Notes under the pieces: generated by a model
Told to the model about the DNA's origin: nothing
Databases searched by the model: none
Seen by the model: the letters and a program-made list of their open reading frames with translations, nothing else
Position numbers and translations under genes: made by a program
Shown: positions 42,601-49,610 of the stretch, piece after piece
Position numbering within the stretch: the first letter of the stretch is position 1
Layout of the letters: each line of letters begins with the position of its first letter
NCBI GenBank assembly: GCA_901538445.1
Contig: LR594585.1
Coordinates: 1,887,369 to 1,951,368, forward strand
Origin: Gemmataceae bacterium
GTDB lineage: Bacteria > Planctomycetota > Planctomycetia > Gemmatales > Gemmataceae
Direction of reading: 5' to 3'
DNA: 64,000 bases

Positions 42601-44022
42601 CCGCCGGGCCTCGACGGTGCGGGTCAGGTCGGCGGTGAACTCGGCCTCGTCGGCCGGGGTGTCGAGCAGCCAGTTGACCGCGCCGCTCGTGGTGCCGTCG
42701 TTGAACGGGAACTGGAACGCGAGTTCGCGGGCCACGGCCTTCGCGGCGGGGACGTTCTGTGCGCGGTCGCGGAGCAACTCGAACGCCAGCGAGTACCGCA
42801 GCGCGGCGGCGTGGTACGGGTTGGTGTTCTTGGCGATCGCGTCGCGGAGCACCTTCTCGGCGGCCGCGAGGCGGTTGGCCTTCACGGTCTTGTCCGCGTC
42901 GCCGCCGAACAGGCCGACGTAGGCCGACGCGGCGCTGTGCGAGCGGGCGTCCTGCGGGAGCACGCCGGCGAGGATCTGCTCGGCGCGGGCCGCGTCCTTG
43001 TTGTTCGCGGCGACGCCGGCGAGCCGCACCTGGGCCGCGAACCGGTCGGGCCGGGCCGGGAACTTCGCGACGTAGTCGTTCACCGTCGGCTCGAACTCGG
43101 GCACCTTCGGGTTGGTCTGGACCAGTTCCTCGATGAGCCGCATGTGCAGGTCGGGGCGGGGCGGGGTGTTCGCGACGGCCAGCGCCTTGCGGTAGCTCTC
43201 GGCGGCGTTCACCCGCTGCCCGAGGCGGCTGAAGTTCTCGGCCATCCGCGCGTGGAGCAACTGGAGGTAGTACGGGCTCGCCGGCGGGCTCTTGGCGAGC
43301 AACTTCGCGCCGACCTGGTTGGCCTTGGCCCACTGGCTGAGCCGCTCCTGGGCGTCGAACGCGCTCCATCCGGCGCTGGTGGCGGGGCCGCCGGCCGGGA
43401 GCTTGTCGAGCATCTCCTCGCCGAGCGCCGCGGCCCTGGCGAGCGCGTCCGGGTTGTTGACGGCGAAGTACAGGCCGATGGCGTCGCGGCCGGTCCGCTG
43501 GCCCTCGGGGGTCGGGCCGAGCCGCTTCCAGTGCGCCTCCTGGATCGCGGCGGTGGCGGCGTAGTCGTTGGACCGGCGGACGAGCCGGGCGAGCCACCGC
43601 TCGACGTCGGCCGCGGCCGGGTCGCCCGGGTTCCGGGCGAGGAACTGCCGCCCGGTGGCGACCAGCTCCTTGTTCCGGCCGGTCGCCTGGAGCCCGTCGA
43701 TCAGCTTCAGCATCACGTCCTTGTGGGCCGGGTGCGTGACGTGCTGGGTGACGAACGCCTGGGCCGTGCGGACCAGCCCGAACGGGCGGCCGTTCTCGTG
43801 GTACAGGTTCACGAGCTTCAGTTGAAGCTCGGCCCCCTCCTTACTCGTGCTGCTCGTCTTGGCGAGCTGCGCCTCAAGGGAGGCGGCCTGCTTGCCGACC
43901 TCGTCGATCTCGGCCTCGACGGGCGGGGCCTTCTTCTCGGCCGGGGCCGGCTGCTGGTACGCGACCGCGACGCCGAGCATCGCGAGGAACAGCGCGGCGA
44001 GCGGGAGGGTGCGGGTGAACAT
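36604..44022 (-). CDS. Giant exported TPR and beta-sandwich protein, 2,472 residues
   Basis: A single 2,472-residue secreted protein with a signal peptide (LPLAALFLAMLGVAVAYQ). Residues about 60-1165 are tandem TPR-like helices. From about 1170 to 2180 there are at least five copies of a beta module with V.D.D, charged residues and a closing ETxxHTGVFxG (at about 1172, 1324, 1774, 1922 and 2089). Between them lie a discoidin-like segment (about 1390-1470, IDKDRKTAWLSEPDG), a PA14-like segment (about 1500-1600, GKVVQPKSGAVRFAVTG) and a second discoidin-like stretch near 1650. The last 270 residues (2205-2470) are YbgF/CpoB-like TPRs. It is likely a periplasmic scaffold between the TolQ/TolR motor and the outer membrane. 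The function is inferred from context. Confidence 0.85.
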   Translation of the reverse strand: MFTRTLPLAALFLAMLGVAVAYQQPAPAEKKAPPVEAEIDEVGKQAASLEAQLAKTSSTSKEGAELQLKLVNLYHENGRPFGLVRTAQAFVTQHVTHPAHKDVMLKLIDGLQATGRNKELVATGRQFLARNPGDPAAADVERWLARLVRRSNDYAATAAIQEAHWKRLGPTPEGQRTGRDAIGLYFAVNNPDALARAAALGEEMLDKLPAGGPATSAGWSAFDAQERLSQWAKANQVGAKLLAKSPPASPYYLQLLHARMAENFSRLGQRVNAAESYRKALAVANTPPRPDLHMRLIEELVQTNPKVPEFEPTVNDYVAKFPARPDRFAAQVRLAGVAANNKDAARAEQILAGVLPQDARSHSAASAYVGLFGGDADKTVKANRLAAAEKVLRDAIAKNTNPYHAAALRYSLAFELLRDRAQNVPAAKAVARELAFQFPFNDGTTSGAVNWLLDTPADEAEFTADLTRTVEARRKFPWVNTYRATLAAWAQGRLGNKDTVARAKAVQAALAASDKEPTNALWVALDNANAQNMWSPQAAAARAKILADTGALPDDVIDSLFSHQQHYQRHYAPNDAERVKSIETAKAWAARFPKAFDPAAVYLNHATDFNKPDAFRAAAPVVLALEPTATNTDLARRLFTAAGHFKDNAVATQAWAWTKKMFEKHGYDNGNATTIGDTLAALGLKAEAKECWEKALTGNPDSQDYVQCAARLLALQPDDAAKAKFIDGLLAKESGWHFSFAVWRADLMVKANDLDGAAKLLGPAADKVRDAAFGAQAPEGEWQALANWVGAYRAYVPPNPAAPVDPKLPKAPVITPADKQKLFTIVRDLQIQRASMVAQAALLELDDAAKMPPMKRLLALSGAALLGYGDSTDFDYLAPYVQGAMGRKDYMGAATLMSSMLGTFPAIDEGRRKAGRDLLTQAYTRLGAAGGAVIDEKSPIAPLLSAALQLRLGDQKLAFETYLANQKLFDEHRAEVPVDLLVFVCENHIAAGGDENHTRVEDTLRAWLIKNADVKEVDDVEKARVQLLLGRNYFKSKRYDLARAEFTTLLNKYPKTAQAVDADFGIGETFMEQKVYDQAEQAFERLAGSRDRDVVIRAEFLRGVLASRRGDRDEARAIFRSVLERVPNIELANQALYNLSEVYGAEQRYVDQLELLRTVGRLGRASKRYHTPGEALSIVVQDSDLGVSRGHSRIPVQVTTEPGGDVETIYLISGGAGKGLFRADLETRLGAAAKNDRVLQLTGKDTIRVDYPPEFKKEFKDAPLPDAEIRIAADGRLDVSSGKIVDEDEETFSAKLAREARDEPGEDKRKGLDRPKDQVKPGNVVYVRVRDADRDVSDQPDKIAVKLVSAGGDQVTAVLTETGPHTGVFEGTAKTGELPAGALATNTAIDHSPLMAIDKDRKTAWLSEPDGVTPKHLSIDMKDLKRTDRVTVWTPDAARNAPIRMTLEGSDDGRLWFRLAATHPDPKTAPVAGDPAEMTARVYRADGHGYTTWDQVVALTKNAKPIAEGKAADLFWTRQPDEKAKPATSIVWHGKVVQPKSGAVRFAVTGEKTALMVDGRLELPVGPNGRHADVYLDAGTHAVTIFAAAGPNTNTLEARWASGDAVTELVTTVPFRASDFDLTRPEAKASPAPRQLGEATADKEGTSWDFKFPAMNLRHVRLVIHEYRGEAVAINHVEVRDSEKNALHIPTEADLLSLATNDVLEISGGDVVTATYIDDVNTTGGSRLLAAKLTATYHNAVIHPIAYDFLKGPNGEVSTRRKELLRIDPGERIVIEVTDYDMDATAGPDKVKVQVQVNDGPPIDLEATETMENSGVFTKEVDTAAAPAGDKLAVKPGDRVALRYFDQQNTVPGHGSFRETVVYVNEPTPGKVRVVETRTTRPPQPAGQPAVVVPPQVRYLPAPPGEPDPKAAAGVAFEAPFTVEVIDRDAAKDSSSKVVVKLKTTTGAEVEVECVLNDRRLGSTGAADRPGTALQEGRFTGQVIMQLGGKDTAALVPLTASMPRDLIGGPVLPKEDMGDEGKRDKTLITKVLNLTGADTVEAEYKDEKRPGAPVALVAAARLLTDGKLTCTDSEYAKDVTSVHVGERLFLRVVDADADRTPERDTAKVRVRTQRGEDETIELVETLAHSGVFTGSLLLKPAEKPTTGNLKQDAPELECYFGDTLELSYTDERAASAVEGKYESAVTVAVVIGTDGKLQAFSKTFTDEALAVETQFHIAESHFELFKSHKSLGREPEARADLEAGRRVLREVIEDYPNPKYTPRVSFLLGQFAQELKQYGEAVQAYQTIVKQYPDHALAPHAQYKMAQSYEKAGEFNQALEAYVTLAATYPKSELIADVMVNINDHFYRAENFKVAAQVGEKFLEKFESHRLAPKMAFRVGQCYFKDKQYTKAAESFDKFTKTFREDQLAPDAMFWAGESYRTGNNMKKAFEAYNKCRWDYPATEAAKYARGRLALPEMLRQFEEASNVDGKN

Positions 44023-44066
44023 ATCGGGATACCGAGAGGCGTGGTGTCTGGGTTCCGGTCGGCACG

Positions 44067-44173
44067 CCAGGGGTTCACACCCCTGGCTATTGACTGCCGC
44101 CCCTTCGGGGCTGCGGGTTGGGCTTCTGACCCCAACGGGGTCGGTGTGAATCGCCAGGGGTGTGAACCCCTGG
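44067..44173. repeat. Nested palindrome between the two TPR genes
   Basis: CCAGGGGTTCACACCCCTGG (44067-44086) pairs exactly with 44154-44173, and each of these 20-mers is itself a hairpin. Two smaller hairpins (CCCCTTCGGGG and GACCCCAACGGGGTC) fill the middle, giving a four-way-junction-like structure. It lies between the 826-aa and 2,472-aa TPR genes. Confidence 0.65.
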
Positions 44174-44188
44174 CCGCGTGCGGTGCGG

Positions 44189-46669
44189 TCAGTTCCCGGC
44201 CTTGCGGAGCGCCTCGGAGATCTTCTTGGCGTCCGGGGCGAGCGGGCTCTCGGGGAAGTCGGCGATCATCTGGTCGAACTGCTTGCGGGCGTCCGCCTTC
44301 TTGTCGAGGCGGTACAGGCACCGGCCGTAGTTGAACAGGATCACGTCGAGGAACTTGGCGTCGGGGTGGGTGCGGAGCACGGACTCGAACACGTCGATGG
44401 CGCGGGCGTAGTCCTTCTGCACGTAGTAGTAGTTGGCCATCTTGGCGACCGCCTCACCGACCCGGCCGCTGTCCGGGAACTGGTCGAAGACCTTCTTGTA
44501 CTCCTGGAACGACTGGTCGTAGAGCTGCTGGGACCGCGCGCCCTCGGCGGCCTTGGCCATCTCCTCGTAGCACTCGGCGATGCCGAACTGGGCCTCGCCG
44601 CGGAGCGGGCTCTTCTCCAACCGCAGCACGCTCGTGTAGATCCCGATGGCCCGCTGGAGCTGCGACTGCTTGCGGGACACGTCGGCCAGTTGGAGCAGCG
44701 CCGCGTCCACGAACTCGCTGTTGGGGAAGTCCCGCTGGAGCCGCTGGCTCATCGCGGCGGCGAGGTCGAGCTTGTCCATCTCGAAGTAGATCTTCCAGAG
44801 CTGGACGTAGGTCTCTTCGAGGGTGCGGCCGCCGAGCTTCGCGGCCTCGGCGCTGATCTCCTCGCACATCGTCATCGCCTGCTGGTACTTCGCGTCGGCG
44901 TGCTGCTTGAGGCCGAACTCCTTGTACCGGTTGCCGATGTTGGTGAGCGCGCTGGCGGTCTTGAGCTGGGTGCGGACCCGCAGTTCCTGGTCGGAGATCT
45001 GCGTCTGCGACACGCGGACGCTGCCGAGGCTGCCCTCGACGACGCGGGCCTTGAACACGACGGTCCGCGGTTCGCCGGTCACGTTGCGGGCGTCCTCGTA
45101 GGTCAGCACGATGAGGTCGTTCGGCTGGGCCTGGAGCGCCTGGTCGTCGGCCTTGACGGTCTCGGACTTCTCCAGCGAGACGACCGCGCGGAACGTCCCG
45201 GAGTGAATGGTACCGTCGTCCTTCGGCGGCTCCGGTTGCTTCGGTTCGTCCTTCTTGGGCTCTTCCTTCTTCGCCTCGGGCTGCTTCGATTCTTCTTTCT
45301 TCGGTTCGGCGTCCTTCTTGGGCTCCTCGCCGTCCTTCTTGGGCTCGGCGTCCTTCTTCGGCTCCTCGGTCGGGATGATGACGAGGGGAACGTTCTCCGG
45401 GAGGACGCGGACGATCTTCGCCTCGCTCAGCACGACATCGACCTTGTCGATCTTCTTGAACCGGTCGAGCTTGTTCGGGTCGGCCTTGCCGACGGGGGGC
45501 TCGACGCCCTTGCCGCCGGGGCCGGCCTCGGCCGCGAGCTCCTCCGGGGTCTTCTCGCGGTACACCTCGACGGTCGCCTTGAGGACGTCGGCCCCGTCGG
45601 TGAGGTCGAAGTCGGCGTCCACGACCTGGAGGTGGATGCCGCGGCCGAGGACGACGCCCTGGAGCGTCTCGGAGTACGCGCCGTCGGTGACCGCGGCGGT
45701 CGCGGTGCCGACGACCGGCACGTCCCTGGCGACCAGGTTCTCCTTGGCCCCGGCGGCCGTGTGGACGTCGCGGTACGAGATCTTGATCGTGTCGCCGCCC
45801 TTGATTTCGAGGCGGCCGTTGTTCGGGACGGGGCGGCCCAGGGCGGTCGGGAGCGTGCCAACGACGACGCGGACGTTGCGGCCGATGGGCACGCACTCGA
45901 CGGTCTCGACGTCGCCGCTGGCCCCCTCGACCTTCACCGGCACGGTCTTGCCCTGCTCCAGCGCGGCGAGGTCGGCGTCCTCGATGCGGACGAACAGCCG
46001 CTTGCCGGCCTCCAGCACCTCGGCGACCGGCTTGGCCCCCGCGGCGGTCTTGTCCGGCGGCGGGAGGGCGGTGCCGACGCGCTCCAGGGCGCTGATCGCC
46101 CGGCTGTAGTGCCCCTGCTTGAAGTGGCCGAGGCCGATGTAGTAGTACGCGCGGTTCACCTGCGGGCTGACCGGGAACTTCTCGATCACGTCCCGCATGT
46201 ACTTGAACGTCTTCCCGAAGTTGCCGCTCTCGTAGTAGCACTCGCCGATGCGGAGCGTGGCCTCGGCCCGCTGCTCCTCGTTCGGGTTGTCCTCGACGGC
46301 GGCCGACTCGAAGTACGTCCGGGCGCGGTCGTACGCGCGGTCCTTGTTGAGGAGGTGGTTGCCGAGCTTCAGGTGGGCGTCGAACCGCACCTTGCTCCGC
46401 GGGTACCGCTCGATGACCGACTGCCACACCTCGATGGCCTTGGCCGGCTCACCGGCGTCGAGCCGGGCGTCGCCGGCCTCGAGCAGCTTGCGGGCGGTGC
46501 GGTCCTCGACGATCGACCCGCGCTCGGGCGAGCCCTTGTCCTTGTCCTTCGCCTTCGTCTTGGCGTCCTGGCCGGCGGGCGCGCCGTGGGTCGCGAGCAT
46601 CGGGACGACGAGGCAGCCCAGCACGAAGCCGGGCACGGCCAGGCGCAAGCGGGTGGCGGCGGTGCTCAT
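44189..46669 (-). CDS. Exported TPR protein with HTGVF-type beta modules, 826 residues
   Basis: An 826-residue secreted protein with signal peptide (RLRLAVPGFVLGCLVVPMLA). N-terminal TPRs at about 60-190 (ARLDAGEPAKAIEVWQSVIERYPRSKV) are followed by beta modules at about 215-430 (LFVRIEDADLAALEQGKTV, IHLQVVDADFDLTDGADVL). An extended Lys/Pro/Glu linker (EPKKDAEPKKDGEEPKKDAE) comes next, then HSGTFRAVV and C-terminal TPRs (550-826; EYKKVFDQFPDSGRVGEA, CLYRLDKKADARKQFDQMI). The modules resemble those of the giant protein, so the two probably share partners. ATG 46669 begins the signal peptide. It is the first gene of the minus-strand Tol-like run. Confidence 0.8.
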   Translation of the reverse strand: MSTAATRLRLAVPGFVLGCLVVPMLATHGAPAGQDAKTKAKDKDKGSPERGSIVEDRTARKLLEAGDARLDAGEPAKAIEVWQSVIERYPRSKVRFDAHLKLGNHLLNKDRAYDRARTYFESAAVEDNPNEEQRAEATLRIGECYYESGNFGKTFKYMRDVIEKFPVSPQVNRAYYYIGLGHFKQGHYSRAISALERVGTALPPPDKTAAGAKPVAEVLEAGKRLFVRIEDADLAALEQGKTVPVKVEGASGDVETVECVPIGRNVRVVVGTLPTALGRPVPNNGRLEIKGGDTIKISYRDVHTAAGAKENLVARDVPVVGTATAAVTDGAYSETLQGVVLGRGIHLQVVDADFDLTDGADVLKATVEVYREKTPEELAAEAGPGGKGVEPPVGKADPNKLDRFKKIDKVDVVLSEAKIVRVLPENVPLVIIPTEEPKKDAEPKKDGEEPKKDAEPKKEESKQPEAKKEEPKKDEPKQPEPPKDDGTIHSGTFRAVVSLEKSETVKADDQALQAQPNDLIVLTYEDARNVTGEPRTVVFKARVVEGSLGSVRVSQTQISDQELRVRTQLKTASALTNIGNRYKEFGLKQHADAKYQQAMTMCEEISAEAAKLGGRTLEETYVQLWKIYFEMDKLDLAAAMSQRLQRDFPNSEFVDAALLQLADVSRKQSQLQRAIGIYTSVLRLEKSPLRGEAQFGIAECYEEMAKAAEGARSQQLYDQSFQEYKKVFDQFPDSGRVGEAVAKMANYYYVQKDYARAIDVFESVLRTHPDAKFLDVILFNYGRCLYRLDKKADARKQFDQMIADFPESPLAPDAKKISEALRKAGN

Positions 46670-46950
46670 GAACGGATCGACTCCACAGGAGAAGACGCAG
46701 CGAAACCCGGGTGTGCGGCGGGGCTCGATTCGGTCTCGGCTGGGCTCAAGGCGGCGGGTGGTGCGGAACCCCACGCGGAAGGGCGGCCCTTCACTTGTGT
46801 GCGTGGCTGGCGACCGTGCGGGGGCAGCAGGAATCCCGCGGTTGGAAGTCGCCGAACGATCGGTTCTGCGGGTTCAGTTTGTCCACCGAGCGACGGGATT
46901 GCAAGCGACAAATTCGACGCAATCCGAACTTTTTCCGCGAAACACAATCT

Positions 46951-46978
46951 TTGACAGACCGCCGCGAGTCGGTACGAT
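46951..46978 (+). promoter_or_regulatory. Predicted sigma-70-type promoter for the plus-strand envelope genes
   Basis: TTGACA (46951-46956) is a perfect -35. The 16-bp spacer leads to TACGAT (46973-46978), which matches 4 of 6 bases of TATAAT. It lies 61 bp before the chosen start of the 47040 gene, in a less GC-rich patch (46880-46980). The plus-strand unit 47040-51256 begins here; the minus-strand TPR operon starts at 46669 in the opposite direction. Confidence 0.6.
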
Positions 46979-47039
46979 GGAACCCGCTCGACGCCAGCTG
47001 CCTCCCCCCGCCCCGCCGCCTTTTCCCCATAGCACTCCG

Positions 47040-47519
47040 ATGCAACCAACCCGCACCAACCAGAACGGCGAACTCGCCAAGGGCGCGACCGCGACCGCCG
47101 ACCCGGGCCGCATCGCCGACGTTCTCCCGCACCGGGCCCAGACCCCGCAGGAGGCGCTCGGCCTGTCCGGCACCGGCGGGCTGATGAAGGCGTCGCTCCA
47201 GGCGACCGTGCTGTTCGGCGTCGTCATCGGGCTGCTCACCGTCGTCCCGTACTTCCTGCAGAAGCCGCAGGACGGCGCGAAGGCACCCGCACCGGCCCCG
47301 CCCGAGGAGAAGCCCGACGACACGACCGCCCCGGCCCCGCAGCCGAAGGGCACCACCGACCCCGTCGCGAAGACCCCCGCGACCCCGACCGGCCCGAAGG
47401 TGCAGCCGAAGGACGACCTGCTCAACAAGCTCGGCGAGACCGGCACCAAGACCGGCACCCCGAAGTCGAAGGACCCGTTCAAGGCCGGCGGCGACGACGA
47501 CCTGCCGGGACTCAAGTAA
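47040..47519 (+). CDS. Short bitopic membrane protein, TonB/TolA-like layout
   Basis: A 159-residue protein with about 50 cytoplasmic residues, one transmembrane helix (ATVLFGVVIGLLTVVPYFL, about 55-73) and a Pro/Lys/Ala/Thr-rich periplasmic tail (APAPAPPEEKPDDTTAPAPQ). It ends in an acidic KAGGDDDLPGLK. This is the layout of a TonB or TolA energy transducer, but the folded C-terminal domain of those proteins is missing. ATG 47040 is preferred because the promoter at 46951-46978 overlaps the upstream in-frame ATG at 46977. Placed divergently from the TolQ/TolR operon, it may be the transducer for that motor; this is an inference. Confidence 0.55.
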   Translation: MQPTRTNQNGELAKGATATADPGRIADVLPHRAQTPQEALGLSGTGGLMKASLQATVLFGVVIGLLTVVPYFLQKPQDGAKAPAPAPPEEKPDDTTAPAPQPKGTTDPVAKTPATPTGPKVQPKDDLLNKLGETGTKTGTPKSKDPFKAGGDDDLPGLK

Positions 47520-47643
47520 TACCGGATCGCATGGATTCGTTTCGATCTGGTGGGGCAGGCATTCGTGCCTGCCTCCAGACGCGGTTGGAGGCAGGCACGA
47601 ATGCCTGCCCCACCAAAAGCAACTGATCCACGCGATTCGGTAT
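47519..47643. repeat. Modular intergenic palindrome, intact copy of the IS target
   Basis: The left end ATACCGGATCGCATGG starts at 47519, the last A of the TAA stop of the 47040 gene. The right end CGATTCGGTAT closes at 47643. A perfect 29-bp stem pairs 47549-47577 with 47586-47614 around the core GCAGGCATTCGTGCC. The copy at 796-2162 has CTTG/CAAG where this one has CGTG/CACG, a change made in both arms. Confidence 0.75.
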
Positions 47644-47744
47644 AAGTTCAACGTTCCGCACAAGCCGGCGACTTCGACCCGAGGTGCAAGGCGGTGGAAG
47701 TGGTGAGGTGGTGCCCCGCACCCGCCGCGGTCAAAGCCCCGCGG

Positions 47745-47887
47745 CGACCTCTCCCCGTCGGAACGGGGCATCGGGAGCAATGCGGAACGCGGAGTGCGGA
47801 ACGCGGAATGAAGACCGATGCTTTGATTCCGCACTCCGCGTTCCGCACTCCGCACTTGCTGAGCCCCGTTCCGACGGGGAGAGGTCG
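47745..47887. repeat. Long palindrome with internal CGGAACG/CGGAGT repeats
   Basis: The outer arms 47745-47769 and 47863-47887 (CGACCTCTCCCCGTCGGAAC and onward) pair exactly over 25 bp. The inside (47781-47809 with 47826-47854) pairs imperfectly and is made of short repeats GCGGAACGCGGAGTGC. The rest of 47644-48017, up to the DUF4159 start, shows no gene. Confidence 0.6.
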
Positions 47888-48017
47888 CGACGAGGCTCTG
47901 CGAGTCGCGGGTGAGGGGCAACGCCCGAACCGCTTACCAACCACGCCGACGCGCTCCGCGGCCGATTCAAGAACCAGCGGGTAGTGACCCGAATCCCGTA
48001 CTCCCGGCGAGACCCCC

Positions 48018-49610
48018 GTGAACCGCCTTCGCCTCACCCTTTCGCGGGCCGCGCTGCTCACCGGCCTGTACCTGCTCGCGTGGGGCGGCCTCGCGGTGCT
48101 CCGCGCCTTCGCCGCCGACGGGTCGCTCGGCGACCCCGCCAACTTCACCCTGTTCGGCCACGACGCGATGCCGGCCCTCGCGTGGGCCGTCGATCCGGGC
48201 GGCTGGATCGGCCTGTACCTCATCGGGTGCGTCGGCGTCGTCTACCTACTGGAGTGGGCCGCCCGCCGGATCGAGGTGCGGTGGCAGCCGACCGACCCGG
48301 ACGCCCGGCCGCTCGTCTCGGTGTGCGGCGAGACCCCCGGCGGCCGCCGCGGGGCGTGGAACCCGCTCGACCCGGCCGCCCGGCTCTACACGTTCACGCC
48401 GGCGTTCCTCGCAACGCTCGTCTTCGTGCCGCTCGCCGTCGCCGCGTGGCTCCCGGTCGTCATCGAGAAGGTGATGATGGTGCCGAGCGCCACGCCGCTG
48501 CTCGGCGCGCGGGTGATGGACTTCTACAAGACGCTCCACGGCACCTGGGCACCGGTCCCGTCGGTCCTCGCGGTGCTGGCGGTGGTCGCGCTGGCGACGG
48601 CCGTCGCGCAGGCCCGGCGGGTGCGGCAGTCGCTGTCGGTGCTCACCGCGTACTCGCTCGTGTTCCTGCTCGCGTACATCGTCGCGCACCAGTCCGCGGC
48701 GGCCGGCGACGAGATCGCGTCCGACCTCCCGGCCGGCGGGGGCAACGACTCGATCAAGGCGACCGCGGTGAAGGTGCAGAAGGTGGTCCGCAAGAAGTAC
48801 GTCATCAACCCGTACAGCTCGATCGTGTTCGCCGCGCCGCCGCCGATCGACAAGATCGAGCTGAAGTTCAACGAGGAGACGGCGAACCAGTACAAGGCCG
48901 GGAGCGGGCCGGGCGGGCTCGGCCAGGGGGCCGGCAAGGGCGGCGGGTTCGGCAGCGGCACCGGCAGCGGGAAGTACGAACTCGTTCGCCTGCGGCACTC
49001 CGACGGCTCGTGGAACAAGAACTTCGGCGTCGGCGGGGACCGCAACCTGCTCGCCGAGTTGAAGGCCCGCGAGCCGCTCGTGAAGATCTCGGAAGAGGAC
49101 AAGTCGGTCGACTTCCAGACGCTCGCACGGGCCGCGGCCAAGAAGCCGTTCCCGCTCATCTACATCGGCGGCGCGCACACGTTCGCCCCCACGGAAGCCG
49201 AGCGCAAGATCCTCCGCGAGTACCTGATCGACAAGCACGGCATGGTGCTCGGCGACAACCTCGGGGGCCACGGGTTCCACCACAACTTCGTGGCCGAGAT
49301 GAACCGGATCACGGGCGTGACCGCGGTCGTCGTCCCCCGCGACGACCGCATCCACCAGCGGCCCTACGACCTGCCGCAACTGCCGTTCGTCGTCAACCAC
49401 GCGCCGGGGAGCAAGGCCGAGCCGCTCGGGTGGAAGATCGACGGCCGGTGGGCCGTGTACTACCACCCCGGCGCGCTCAGCGACGCCTGGCGCGACGACC
49501 ACGCCGGCATCAAGAAGGCCGTCTGGGAGAACTGCTACCAGCTCGGCATCAACATCCTCTTTTACGCCTACGCGGAGCAAGACAAGTGGCGCTCAGCACA
49601 GCAACAGTGA
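48018..49610 (+). CDS. DUF4159 membrane protein
   Basis: A 530-residue protein with an N-terminal half of four or five transmembrane helices (LTGLYLLAWGGLAVLRAF, WIGLYLIGCVGVVYLLEW, ALATAVAQARRV and so on). A Gly-rich linker (GSGPGGLGQGAGKGGGFG) leads to a C-terminal DUF4159 domain: PLIYIGGAHTFAPTEAERKILREYL, GHGFHHNFVAEMNRITG, INILFYAYAEQ. DUF4159 is structurally related to glutamine-amidotransferase-like folds and has no known activity. GTG 48018 is the start; no strong ribosome site is visible. The stop overlaps the next gene's GTG frame (49586), so the following TPR gene is translated together with it. Confidence 0.75.
   Translation: MNRLRLTLSRAALLTGLYLLAWGGLAVLRAFAADGSLGDPANFTLFGHDAMPALAWAVDPGGWIGLYLIGCVGVVYLLEWAARRIEVRWQPTDPDARPLVSVCGETPGGRRGAWNPLDPAARLYTFTPAFLATLVFVPLAVAAWLPVVIEKVMMVPSATPLLGARVMDFYKTLHGTWAPVPSVLAVLAVVALATAVAQARRVRQSLSVLTAYSLVFLLAYIVAHQSAAAGDEIASDLPAGGGNDSIKATAVKVQKVVRKKYVINPYSSIVFAAPPPIDKIELKFNEETANQYKAGSGPGGLGQGAGKGGGFGSGTGSGKYELVRLRHSDGSWNKNFGVGGDRNLLAELKAREPLVKISEEDKSVDFQTLARAAAKKPFPLIYIGGAHTFAPTEAERKILREYLIDKHGMVLGDNLGGHGFHHNFVAEMNRITGVTAVVVPRDDRIHQRPYDLPQLPFVVNHAPGSKAEPLGWKIDGRWAVYYHPGALSDAWRDDHAGIKKAVWENCYQLGINILFYAYAEQDKWRSAQQQ

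Noticed and set aside
36916-44334. Plus-strand open frame of 2,472 codons, exactly as long as the minus-strand giant TPR gene
   Set aside because: It is in codon-on-codon register with the real gene, where the antisense frame stays open because TTA, CTA and TCA are rarely used. Its product is Arg/Val/Leu/His-rich without domains or a signal peptide. The equal length is coincidence.
46977-47039. Upstream ATG (MEPARRQLPPPAPP) for the 47040 gene
   Set aside because: The codon overlaps the -10 box of a good promoter (46973-46978), so it cannot lie within that transcript.
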